NCBI GenBank assembly: GCA_017514765.1
Contig: JAFWIU010000010.1
Location: 170,459-234,458 of the forward strand
Origin: Candidatus Saccharimonadota bacterium
GTDB taxonomy: Bacteria > Patescibacteriota > Saccharimonadia > Saccharimonadales > Saccharimonadaceae
Length of the DNA: 64,000 nt
Direction: 5' to 3'
This document shows, in pieces, positions 43,099-50,237 of the stretch. A model generated the notes under the pieces. That model ran no database searches. It saw only the letters and a list, made by a program, of their open reading frames with translations, and had not been told where the DNA came from. How positions within the stretch are numbered: position 1 is the first letter of the stretch; every line of letters begins with the position of its first letter. The position numbers and the translations under genes are program-made.

Positions 43099-43116
43099 CT
43101 TGCTCCTTTCTGTTTT

Positions 43117-43296
43117 AGCTCTGAATAATAATTTTTGTGCGCGGTTTGTTTCGCGCCAGGAAAGATTTCTCGGATTTTTTTACGGATATTACTCGTGTCT
43201 CACGGCTGTCTTCACGGTTCGCACGAGATAATTTCCTAAAATCCTCGAAATCTCCTTGGGCTTACAAAATGCTTACAAAAATTACTATTCAGAGCT
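43117..43296. repeat. Long palindromic element G in the infB leader
   Basis: AGCTCTGAATAATAATTTTTG (43117-43138 region) pairs with 43275-43296 at about 20 of 22 positions; inside, CAGGAAAGATTTCTCGGATTTT pairs with AAAATCCTCGAAATCTCCTTGG and ATTACTCGTG with CACGAGATAAT, leaving a small loop. The whole 180 bases fold as one long hairpin. It lies between the infB promoter region and its Shine-Dalgarno, so it is transcribed as 5' UTR. GTTTCGCGCCAGG resembles parts of elements A and C. Confidence 0.8.
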
Positions 43297-43344
43297 ATAA
43301 AATAAGAATCTTATACAATTTTATCACATTTTGGAAAAATATGC

Positions 43345-43350
43345 TATAAT
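43345..43350 (+). promoter_or_regulatory. -10 box of tRNA-Asn
   Basis: TATAAT 11 bases before the tRNA 5' end, with TG two bases before it (extended -10). Confidence 0.6.
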
Positions 43351-43360
43351 AGGGATACGT

Positions 43361-43435
43361 TCCCGGGTAGCTCAATGGTGGAGCAAGAAGCTGTTAACTT
43401 CGAGGTTGCTGGTTCGAGTCCAGTCCCGGGAGCCA
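43361..43435 (+). tRNA. tRNA-Asn (GTT)
   Basis: Acceptor TCCCGGG/CCCGGGA, D arm GCTC...GAGC, anticodon loop CTGTTAA (anticodon GTT), T arm GCTGG-TTCGAGT-CCAGT, discriminator G and encoded CCA at 43433-43435. The anticodon stem closes with one A-G mismatch. Its 3' end is partly duplicated downstream at 43597-43614. Confidence 0.92.
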
Positions 43436-43614
43436 ATTATTCAAGTTGAAAGGCGCCATCTCGGCGTTTTTTTGTGCTCGCTCACCCATAAGGTGCACTT
43501 CGCACAAAGAAAACACCAATCTGGCGCCTTTCAATCTTGAATAATCTAGTTGCTCCAGTGTGGCGGGTGAGAATCGGTCTTCGCTTCGCTTCGATGCGAG
43601 TCCAGTCCCGGGAG
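43415..43614. repeat. 18-bp direct repeat of the tRNA-Asn 3' end (att-like)
   Basis: CGAGTCCAGTCCCGGGAG occurs in the tRNA (43415-43432) and again at 43597-43614, followed by TTTTTA instead of CCA. Between the copies lies palindromic element F and about 50 further bases. Such tRNA-end duplications are typical of site-specific integration at tRNA genes; no integrase gene is present. Confidence 0.7.
43436..43545. repeat. Palindromic element F directly after tRNA-Asn
   Basis: Arms 43436-43458 and 43522-43545 are complementary except one inserted base (ATTATTCAAG...GGCGCCA). Inside, GGCGTTTTTTTGTGC faces GCACAAAGAAAACACC and a GTGC/GCAC hairpin. The CGCC-ATCTC-GGCG plus seven T inside probably serves as the tRNA terminator. 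Confidence 0.8.
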
Positions 43615-43617
43615 TTT

Positions 43618-44202
43618 TTAGTTTAGAATAGCGACCATAATATTGAGGTAGGAAGCGAAGGTGCACCAGAGGAGATATGGGAGGAGGTACCAAGCGGCGG
43701 CTTTGCAGTTCTTGAAAGCCATAATGATAAGAGTAAGAATCATGAACCACATAGTAATTAACCAACCGAAGGCGAAAAAGCGAAGTTCTAGTTTGAAGAA
43801 GAAAATAGTCCAGAAGAAATTGAAGGCGAGTTGGACGAAATAAATGACGAGTTCTGCCGTCTTGAGATGCTTTGCGGACGGCGTTTGAGGTTTTATGCTA
43901 TAGATAAGATATGAGGCCACGCCCATCAAGAGGTACAAAATGGTCCAGGCAACTGGGAAAAGCCAGGCGGGCGGCGCGAGCGGTGGCTGTTTCAGCTTGC
44001 CAAATGACATCATGGCGTCACCAGTGAGGGCCGAGGAGATGAGGCCCACTACTAGAGGTAAAAGAATAAAACATGCGGCAATAAGGAACTTGCGGGCGGG
44101 GTGTGCGACTGATTCCCCATTAACCTTGACGGTCATTGTCGCCTCAACGTGTGTACGTTTGGTTTTTGATTTCGTTGACTTTTTGGCTGATTTCTGCGGC
44201 AT
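43618..44202 (-). CDS. TspO/MBR-family membrane protein
   Basis: 194 residues with five membrane segments after a basic ~35-residue N-terminal extension. TspO motifs: KQPPLAPPAWLFPVAWTILYLLMG, LAFNFFWTIFFF, LLPYLLWCTFASYLN. TspO proteins bind tetrapyrroles and sterol-like ligands and influence porphyrin or lipid stress. AAGGAG precedes the ATG, but lies within a hairpin (44211-44242). Its last codon lies next to the duplicated tRNA-Asn end. Confidence 0.88.
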   Translation of the reverse strand: MPQKSAKKSTKSKTKRTHVEATMTVKVNGESVAHPARKFLIAACFILLPLVVGLISSALTGDAMMSFGKLKQPPLAPPAWLFPVAWTILYLLMGVASYLIYSIKPQTPSAKHLKTAELVIYFVQLAFNFFWTIFFFKLELRFFAFGWLITMWFMILTLIIMAFKNCKAAAWYLLPYLLWCTFASYLNIMVAILN

Positions 44203-44210
44203 TCTATACT

Positions 44211-44242
44211 CCTTATGCTGTCTGTCTAATTATAGCATAAGG
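44211..44242 (-). promoter_or_regulatory. Hairpin that can hide the tspO ribosome site
   Basis: On the minus strand CCTTATGC (44242-44235) can pair with GCATAAGG (44218-44211), which contains the AAGGAG of tspO. A TATAAT box lies in the loop, so a transcript started there lacks the first arm and leaves the site open, whereas read-through from upstream closes it. Confidence 0.5.
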
Positions 44243-44305
44243 TCAGATGGAATAATCGAAATATTTGTGCTCTTTTTTGCGCTTACCATAATCACTGTAA
44301 TCCAT
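44243..44305 (-). CDS. Possible 20-residue leader ORF before tspO
   Basis: ATG at 44305 with AAAGGGA ~6 nt upstream; the peptide MDYSDYGKRKKEHKYFDYSI ends at TGA 44243. Tyr/Lys-rich. Its stop codon lies two bases before the arm CCTTATGC that can pair with the tspO ribosome site, so ribosomes on it could control the hairpin. Confidence 0.35.
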   Translation of the reverse strand: MDYSDYGKRKKEHKYFDYSI

Positions 44306-44365
44306 ATTCTTCCCTTTCGTTTATGGTTTAATCATAACAAGCTAAGCTTAATATAGCATTAAAAA

Positions 44366-44854
44366 TTAGCCACCAAAGAGCACTTTAAACAAGCCAAGTG
44401 AAAAAGCTAGCATGATAAGTCCGGCTACGAGAACACCAGCGATGATGGCAAGGGTGGTTTTCTTGAAGTCGAGGTTGAGAATACTGGCAGCTAGTGTACC
44501 CGTCCAAGCACCTGTACCGGGTAGTGGAATAGCGACAAAAAGGAATAAGGCAAAATAGGTGCCGTGATTCCCCGCTTTCTTGAGGAGTTTTTCGCCGCCT
44601 TTTTCGCCCTTTTTGAGGCAGAAATTACAGAATTGTTTGAGCGGTTTCCACTTTTTGGTGGCACCCCATACTAGAAATTTGCGGGCAAAGAAATAGATAA
44701 AAGGGATTGGAATCATGTTGCCAATGATGGCAACAATAAGAACTAGCCACTCCGGCAAGCCGAGATCCATACCAATAGCGACCGGTATAGCACCGCGAAG
44801 TTCCACTAACGGAATCATTGAGATAATTAAAACTATAAGTATTTTCCAAAGCAT
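44366..44854 (-). CDS. Small multidrug-export family membrane protein (COG2426)
   Basis: 162 residues with about four to five membrane segments. Family motifs IPLVELRGAIPVAIG, GNMIPIPFIYFFA, FLFVAIPLPGTGAWTGTLAA. Despite the family name, transport activity has not been shown for most members. Its ATG overlaps the stop of the HD-domain gene (TAATG), implying translational coupling. Confidence 0.8.
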   Translation of the reverse strand: MLWKILIVLIISMIPLVELRGAIPVAIGMDLGLPEWLVLIVAIIGNMIPIPFIYFFARKFLVWGATKKWKPLKQFCNFCLKKGEKGGEKLLKKAGNHGTYFALFLFVAIPLPGTGAWTGTLAASILNLDFKKTTLAIIAGVLVAGLIMLAFSLGLFKVLFGG

Positions 44855-46464
44855 TATGGTCTAATCCTGGCGCGTTGGCCTGTTAATCCATGATAGGTAT
44901 CAAATGTCCTGTTAAACATTCCGTAATTTCTATAGCTACCATTGGTGGTTCTAGTGATCGCCATGGTCGTATAGGCCGCACTGTCGCAGATTTGCAGTAC
45001 TTCAAGCATATTTCTAAAGCCCATCACTGTTTTTTCGTCAACATGTTTCTTGCCAAGATATCGTTTCATAGTATCTTCACAGAACTGGTAATACTGTCGT
45101 CCTTCACTTCTGTCCCTTTTAATCATCCAACGGTGAGTCCAGTCCATGCCTTCACCTATCATCGTCTTAATGAGTTCTATAGTAGGTTCATCAACTTCGT
45201 TTTGTTTGAGAAAATGTTCTGCAAAATCTAGGTTGTATCGTTTTTGGTTGGCTTTATCATGGTTCTTGACGGCTACTGGCTTACCTATGTCATGCACCAA
45301 GAGAGCCATCCTCATAACTGGAAGCATAGAAACTGGTAGAATATCAGCATAGTTTTTATCAAATAGCCTGAGTGCCGTTTCGGTGTGTTCTTGGAGCTTA
45401 AACTGTTCCCAGTTGCCGGCGTCTTGTTCAAATAGTTTATCGTACCCGGGCGTGGCTTTAGCCATTTGAATGATTTCTTGTGGCTTGATAAAGGGGTGTT
45501 CTGAGAGGTAATCTGCCATTTTGCCACGTTCGTTGTTACGAGTGATGTTTTTGCTCATTTTGAGGGCAATTTTGCCAAACCTACGATTTCTCTCTCGTTT
45601 GCGACGTTCGTTTTCTTTTTCGGTATTAACCTTCTCGAGGTCGAATAAGAGATAGTTTTCTACGGTGCGTCCACCTAGTGTGGCAGAAATGACATTTCTT
45701 TTATAACCAACAATATGATTTTCTCTAAACCAATTTGCTAGATATTCGCGGTTGATTGGTACGGAACGCATTTCGCCGTCAGGAGTATGGATCGAAATGG
45801 AGGGTTGATTATCCATGAATGCATCACAGAGGCGATTCAGCTCTCCTTTATGAAGAAATGCTATGGTATTAACGGCAGAGCCGACTTGTTCGACAACACT
45901 TTCTTTTATCCCCATTCGTCGAGAAAGACTTCTGATGTCTCCTTGATACATAAAACCATCTTGATTGATGAAATCTGTAGCTCGAATGCGCTTTAGCGAA
46001 TCCCTATCTTCGAAAGCGAGCGGCGAACCTTCAGTAATACCGAGTATAGTTGCATCAATGGCGCTTCTGGTTTTCGCAAGGTCTACTCCGTTGAGTTCGG
46101 AGATGGTGTCACAATCTAGGATAACAGCATCTGGATCTTCAGACGCAATATGATGAATCTCAGCGGATGAAGCAGATTTGAGGGACCTAGCCTTAGCAAA
46201 CTGATTAGCAACTTCAAAAGAGGCGGTATTAAGTGCAGGTATTTCGTTAATGTTATAGTTACCGGTATTATTGCCAGCATTGTTATATTTCGGATCAACC
46301 TGCCAATCGCCTTGCCCACTACTAGCACGTCCATGATAGAGATTAAGCCGGTTCAGTTTCTTGGCAACACCAACCTGTTCAAGGTATTGCAAGGCCTGCT
46401 GCTGTTTGGTTTGTTCGGGTCCAGCAGTTGGCATTTCTCTACGATTTAGTAGTTTTTCGCTCAT
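44854..46464 (-). CDS. HD-domain hydrolase-like protein
   Basis: 536 residues. The C-terminal third has an HD domain: EHTETALRLFDKNY, MALLVHDIGKPVAVKNHDKANQKRYN (HD pair about 397-398), then helical LDFAEHFLKQNEVDEPTIELIKTMI. The N-terminal two thirds are polar; the stretch around 95-330 matches no family that I know. HD domains hydrolyse phosphate esters of nucleotides. TATAAT ends 7 nt before the ATG. In an operon with the COG2426 gene. Confidence 0.7.
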   Translation of the reverse strand: MSEKLLNRREMPTAGPEQTKQQQALQYLEQVGVAKKLNRLNLYHGRASSGQGDWQVDPKYNNAGNNTGNYNINEIPALNTASFEVANQFAKARSLKSASSAEIHHIASEDPDAVILDCDTISELNGVDLAKTRSAIDATILGITEGSPLAFEDRDSLKRIRATDFINQDGFMYQGDIRSLSRRMGIKESVVEQVGSAVNTIAFLHKGELNRLCDAFMDNQPSISIHTPDGEMRSVPINREYLANWFRENHIVGYKRNVISATLGGRTVENYLLFDLEKVNTEKENERRKRERNRRFGKIALKMSKNITRNNERGKMADYLSEHPFIKPQEIIQMAKATPGYDKLFEQDAGNWEQFKLQEHTETALRLFDKNYADILPVSMLPVMRMALLVHDIGKPVAVKNHDKANQKRYNLDFAEHFLKQNEVDEPTIELIKTMIGEGMDWTHRWMIKRDRSEGRQYYQFCEDTMKRYLGKKHVDEKTVMGFRNMLEVLQICDSAAYTTMAITRTTNGSYRNYGMFNRTFDTYHGLTGQRARIRP

Positions 46465-46493
46465 CCTTTTTATTATATATATCGCGATGTAAA

Positions 46494-46751
46494 TTAGTCA
46501 AGACAATGTTTGCTCTCTATATGATACAGCTCAAAGCGGTATTCTTGAGTGGCATTAGGGTACTTCTGATGATCAACTGCCTCCAGAAACATATCGTATG
46601 GACGACACCAGAGTTTATTGTCGCCATATAGGGCGCGATAGAGGACCATCTTTTCACCAGTTTCAGAATGATAGGCAATATCCTCGACCAGATAGAGGTC
46701 TCCTTTGAAGTGTTTGTAAATACCATTAAGTTTAACTGTGCGTTTTGTCAT
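46494..46751 (-). CDS. DUF1653 protein
   Basis: 85 residues. Fits DUF1653: LNGIYKHFKGDLYLVEDIAYHSETGEKMVLYRALYGDN in parts, then LWCRPYDMFLEAVD and a closing YRFELY. A small beta-barrel family of unknown function. TATAAT ends 6 nt before the ATG; divergent from the HerA-like gene. Confidence 0.8.
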   Translation of the reverse strand: MTKRTVKLNGIYKHFKGDLYLVEDIAYHSETGEKMVLYRALYGDNKLWCRPYDMFLEAVDHQKYPNATQEYRFELYHIESKHCLD

Positions 46752-46792
46752 ATTTTGATTATATCATGGTAAAATAGAGAAAAGGAGTGTTT

Positions 46793-48409
46793 ATGCTAAC
46801 AAATAATCGACTTTTAATTGGGAAAACTAAGGATGGCAAGGAACTTGCGATTTTGCCACAGATGGCGAACCGACATGGGCTAATCACGGGAGCGTCGGGG
46901 TCTGGGAAAACTATTACTCTCAAGGTGATGGCAGAGAGTTTTTCAGATGCTGGAGTACCGGTGTTCTTGGCTGACGTAAAGGGTGACCTCGCTGGAACAG
47001 CGGTGACAGGTGAAATAACAGAGGCTGTTCAGAAGCGTTTAGACAAGCTTGCAATTAAGGATTTTGAAGCTAAGTCGTTCCCTGTGAGGTTCTGGGATTT
47101 ATTTGGTACTGAAGGGCATCCAGTACGTGCGACGGTAGAAGCAGTGGGTCCAGAGGTGCTTTCAATTATGTTGGGACTATCTGAGGCGCAAGAAGGTAAC
47201 CTCGCGATTGCGTTTGCGATTGCTAAAGATGAGAATCTGGCCTTGGTTGATCTTAAAGACCTCCGCGCTGTCTTGCAATATGTAGCCGAAAATAAGGATA
47301 AATACTCTACTAGGTATGGCAATATTACTACGCAAAGTATAGGGGTAATACAGAGGTCGCTCTTGACCCTAGAAAATCAAGGTGCAGGGCATTTCTTTGG
47401 TCAGCCGGCACTCGACGTGAACGATTTCTTCGCCTGCGAAGATGGTAGAGGTGTTATCAACATTCTTCATGCAGTCACTCTGTTTGAGAGCCCAGATATG
47501 TATGCAGCGTTCCTACTCTGGCTTCTTACGACCCTCTTCTCTACTTCACCAGAGGTAGGTGACTTGGACAAGCCGAAATTAGTATTCTTCTTCGATGAGG
47601 CACATCTGCTCTTTAACGGGATGCCTTCGTATCGTTTGAAGAGAATTGTGCAGATAGTAAAATTAATTCGCTCGCGCGGTATTGGGTTATACTTCATTTC
47701 TCAGAGCCCAACAGATATCCCGGATGAAGTGTTGGCCCAGATGGGTAACAGAGTACAACATTCGCTACGTGCTTATACCCCTTCAGAACAGAAAGCGGTG
47801 CGTGCGGCAGCACAGGCCTTTAGAACTAATCCGAACTTTGATACAGAAAAGGCTATCTTGGAACTTGGCACAGGTGAAGCATTGATTTCCTTCCAGGATG
47901 AGAAGGGTGCACCAGAGATAGTAGAACTGGCGACGATTTTGCCACCCCAGAGCAAGATGGGAGCAATTGATGGAATTACAAGGAATAAGGTGATAAATAG
48001 TAGTCCGTTATGTGGTAAATATGATGAAGCAGTGGATCCAGAATCGGCTGCAGAGGTAATTCAACAAAAAGCCGACACTAAAGCAGCTGAAGAACAGGCG
48101 CGACTTGAAGCAGAGGTGGCCGAGAAGCAACGCATTGAGGCTGAGAAGGCCGCTGAAAAAGCTGCCAATGAGCAGGCAAAATTAGCCGAGAAGGAACGTA
48201 TTGCTGCCCAGAAGGCCGCTGAAAAAGCAGAAGCGCAACGTATCAAGGATGAAGAGAAAAGGCGCGCACAGGCCGAAAGAGAGGCCGCTAAGGCAAAAAG
48301 TAGCACTAAGAGTAAGACTGACCGATTCCTAGGCAATGTGATTGGTTCGGCTGGTAGCGCAATCGGGCGCAAAATTACAGATAAGTTATTTAAAGATATC
48401 TTTAAATAG
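46793..48409 (+). CDS. HerA-like ATPase (DUF853 family)
   Basis: 538 residues from ATG 46793 (AAGGAG 5 nt upstream). Walker A TGASGSGKTITL (about 31-42), LADVKGDLAG, Walker B LVFFFDEAHLLF (about 262), GIGLYFISQSPTDIP and a C-terminal Ala/Glu/Lys coiled coil (about 420-510) with repeated KAAEKA units, ending in a Ser/Lys tail. Family members are hexameric DNA translocases of unknown cellular role. The coiled coil is longer than in most relatives. Confidence 0.88.
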   Translation: MLTNNRLLIGKTKDGKELAILPQMANRHGLITGASGSGKTITLKVMAESFSDAGVPVFLADVKGDLAGTAVTGEITEAVQKRLDKLAIKDFEAKSFPVRFWDLFGTEGHPVRATVEAVGPEVLSIMLGLSEAQEGNLAIAFAIAKDENLALVDLKDLRAVLQYVAENKDKYSTRYGNITTQSIGVIQRSLLTLENQGAGHFFGQPALDVNDFFACEDGRGVINILHAVTLFESPDMYAAFLLWLLTTLFSTSPEVGDLDKPKLVFFFDEAHLLFNGMPSYRLKRIVQIVKLIRSRGIGLYFISQSPTDIPDEVLAQMGNRVQHSLRAYTPSEQKAVRAAAQAFRTNPNFDTEKAILELGTGEALISFQDEKGAPEIVELATILPPQSKMGAIDGITRNKVINSSPLCGKYDEAVDPESAAEVIQQKADTKAAEEQARLEAEVAEKQRIEAEKAAEKAANEQAKLAEKERIAAQKAAEKAEAQRIKDEEKRRAQAEREAAKAKSSTKSKTDRFLGNVIGSAGSAIGRKITDKLFKDIFK

Positions 48410-48410
48410 A

Positions 48411-48440
48411 AATAGGGCCTTTAATGGCCCTATTTTTTAT
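48411..48440. terminator. Bidirectional intrinsic terminator
   Basis: AATAGGGCC (48411-48419) and GGCCCTATT (48426-48434) with T run on both strands (TTTTTTATT and A-rich mirror). It lies between the convergent HerA-like and acyl-CoA synthetase genes and includes the end of the latter. Confidence 0.85.
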
Positions 48441-50158
48441 TTTTTACTATTCTCTTCTTTTTCGAGTTCGCGGAAGGCAACCTTACCGACTTTAGTGGTG
48501 GGGAGATTGTCGCGGAATTCATAGGCGGCAGGGAGGGCGTAGATTGGAATATTACGCTCTAGAAGTTCCCTGATCTCGCGTTCGATGCGCTTCCCTGGTT
48601 TATAGCCAGGCTTTAGAACGATGAAGGCCTTTGGCACCTGACCCTTGTAATGGTGGTCAATACCAATAACGGTTGAGGTAAGCACAGCTTCATGGGAATT
48701 GATAATAGATTCGAGATGGGTAGGATAGATGTTGTAGCCAGAAGAGATGATAATACGTTTCAGACGTTGTGCGAAATAAAGTAAGCCATCTTCACCGAAA
48801 TAACCAATATCACCGGTGTGAAGCCAGAGTTTCCCATCGTCATGCAGACGAATCGCCTGCGCCGTCTCAGCGTCGTCACCGAGGTATCCCATCATAACGA
48901 GCGGACCAGAGATACAGATTTCGCCCTCTTCCCCAGCTGGTAGTTCTTTGAAAGTGTCGTTTTTGATAATCTTGAAATCCATATCTGGGAGTGGTACACC
49001 GATAATGCCGTCGGCAAAGGTGTGTTCAGGAGAAAGACAGACAGCACCAGAACCTTCGGTGAGACCGTAACCGACGCGGATTTTAGCGTCAGAACCATGC
49101 GAAGACAGGAAGTCGTTGATTTTGTTTCTTAGAGTCTGATTGAGCGCGTCGCCACCGCAAATAACAGCCGTAACTGAAGAAAGATCATTGGATTTTAGTT
49201 TGGTGTTGATGAGGGCCTCAAACAGGGTGGGTACCCCGACGATGAAGTTGGGCTCATTTTTGCGAATAATATCGGCGAATTGCTTATGAGAGAACGCTGG
49301 AATAAGGATGCAACCCATCCCCCTACAGAGAGGAGTATGGATACATACACCGAGTCCGAAACAATGAAACAGAGGTAAAATAGAGAGCACCGTAGCACCA
49401 GGGACGGTCTGACGAATCATCACACCATCACAGATAGATTCGGCGTTAATATTGAGATTACTTAACATAACGGCTTTCGGCGCGCCAGTGGTACCACCGG
49501 AGTACATAATGACGGCTAGGTCATTACCGCCACGTTCTTCGTGATAGTTCCCTTGATAAAAGTACGAGTTGGCAATGAAATCTTCCCAGAGGACCACGCG
49601 ACTGTCGTTGGCTGGCAGACGAACCTTTTTGACATGCAGGGTATTGTAGAGTTTTTTCTTGAGGAACCCAAGACCATCGGAAGGACGCACCACGATGATG
49701 CGCTCAAGTTGAGCGGTGTCACGCAATTTATAAATCTTATCGAAGACCGCGTCGATAACTAAGACATATTTGGATTCGGCGACTTTAATGTAGTATTCGA
49801 GTTCCTTCTCGGACGACAGAGGGTGAACCATGTTACAGATAGCACCAACCATATTGACGGCGTAAACCATCGTGATTCCCTCTGGGGTATTTGGCATACA
49901 GATGGTGACGCGGTCACCTTCTTTGACACCATAGTTCTTGAGGGCGCGAGCGGTTTTTTCGATTTTACGAACAAAGTTCTTATAAGTGACCTTATGTCCG
50001 TAATAAATGTAGGCGGTATTATCAGGCCATTTCTCGGCGGACTGCATCACCATGTCAACCATCGAACAATCAGGAAAATCGATGTGATGCGCAATGCCAT
50101 CCTCATCGTAATATTTAAGCCAAGGTTTGCTCTTGTATGTTTTCTTATGATTTTTCAC
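48437..50158 (-). CDS. AMP-forming acyl-CoA synthetase
   Basis: 573 residues of the ANL superfamily: P-loop MYSGGTTGAPKAVMLSN (about 217-233), VGYGLTEGSGAVCLSP, LHTGDIGYFGEDGLLYF, and the hinge/catalytic-lysine end PTTKVGKVAFREL. It activates fatty acids as acyl-CoA (or acyl-AMP). CPR cells do not make fatty acids, so it probably handles host lipids. Its promoter holds a perfect 20-bp palindrome (50171-50190). A GGAG site ~9 nt upstream supports the start. Confidence 0.9.
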   Translation of the reverse strand: MKNHKKTYKSKPWLKYYDEDGIAHHIDFPDCSMVDMVMQSAEKWPDNTAYIYYGHKVTYKNFVRKIEKTARALKNYGVKEGDRVTICMPNTPEGITMVYAVNMVGAICNMVHPLSSEKELEYYIKVAESKYVLVIDAVFDKIYKLRDTAQLERIIVVRPSDGLGFLKKKLYNTLHVKKVRLPANDSRVVLWEDFIANSYFYQGNYHEERGGNDLAVIMYSGGTTGAPKAVMLSNLNINAESICDGVMIRQTVPGATVLSILPLFHCFGLGVCIHTPLCRGMGCILIPAFSHKQFADIIRKNEPNFIVGVPTLFEALINTKLKSNDLSSVTAVICGGDALNQTLRNKINDFLSSHGSDAKIRVGYGLTEGSGAVCLSPEHTFADGIIGVPLPDMDFKIIKNDTFKELPAGEEGEICISGPLVMMGYLGDDAETAQAIRLHDDGKLWLHTGDIGYFGEDGLLYFAQRLKRIIISSGYNIYPTHLESIINSHEAVLTSTVIGIDHHYKGQVPKAFIVLKPGYKPGKRIEREIRELLERNIPIYALPAAYEFRDNLPTTKVGKVAFRELEKEENSKK

Positions 50159-50170
50159 GAAAATAACTCC

Positions 50171-50190
50171 ATTAAAGTAATTACTTTAAT
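50171..50190 (-). promoter_or_regulatory. Perfect 20-bp palindrome at the acyl-CoA synthetase promoter
   Basis: ATTAAAGTAATTACTTTAAT, immediately after a minus-strand TATAAT, covering the expected start of transcription. Such a site fits a dimeric repressor. The regulator is not known and no adjacent regulator gene is seen. Confidence 0.6.
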
Positions 50191-50237
50191 TATATCATAA
50201 GCGAATCATTTTGGGTAAAAATGGCTTAAATAGAGTT

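Noticed and set aside
43394..43765. Minus-strand ORF over tRNA-Asn and tspO end
   Set aside because: Antisense to a tRNA and out of frame with tspO; a chance ORF.
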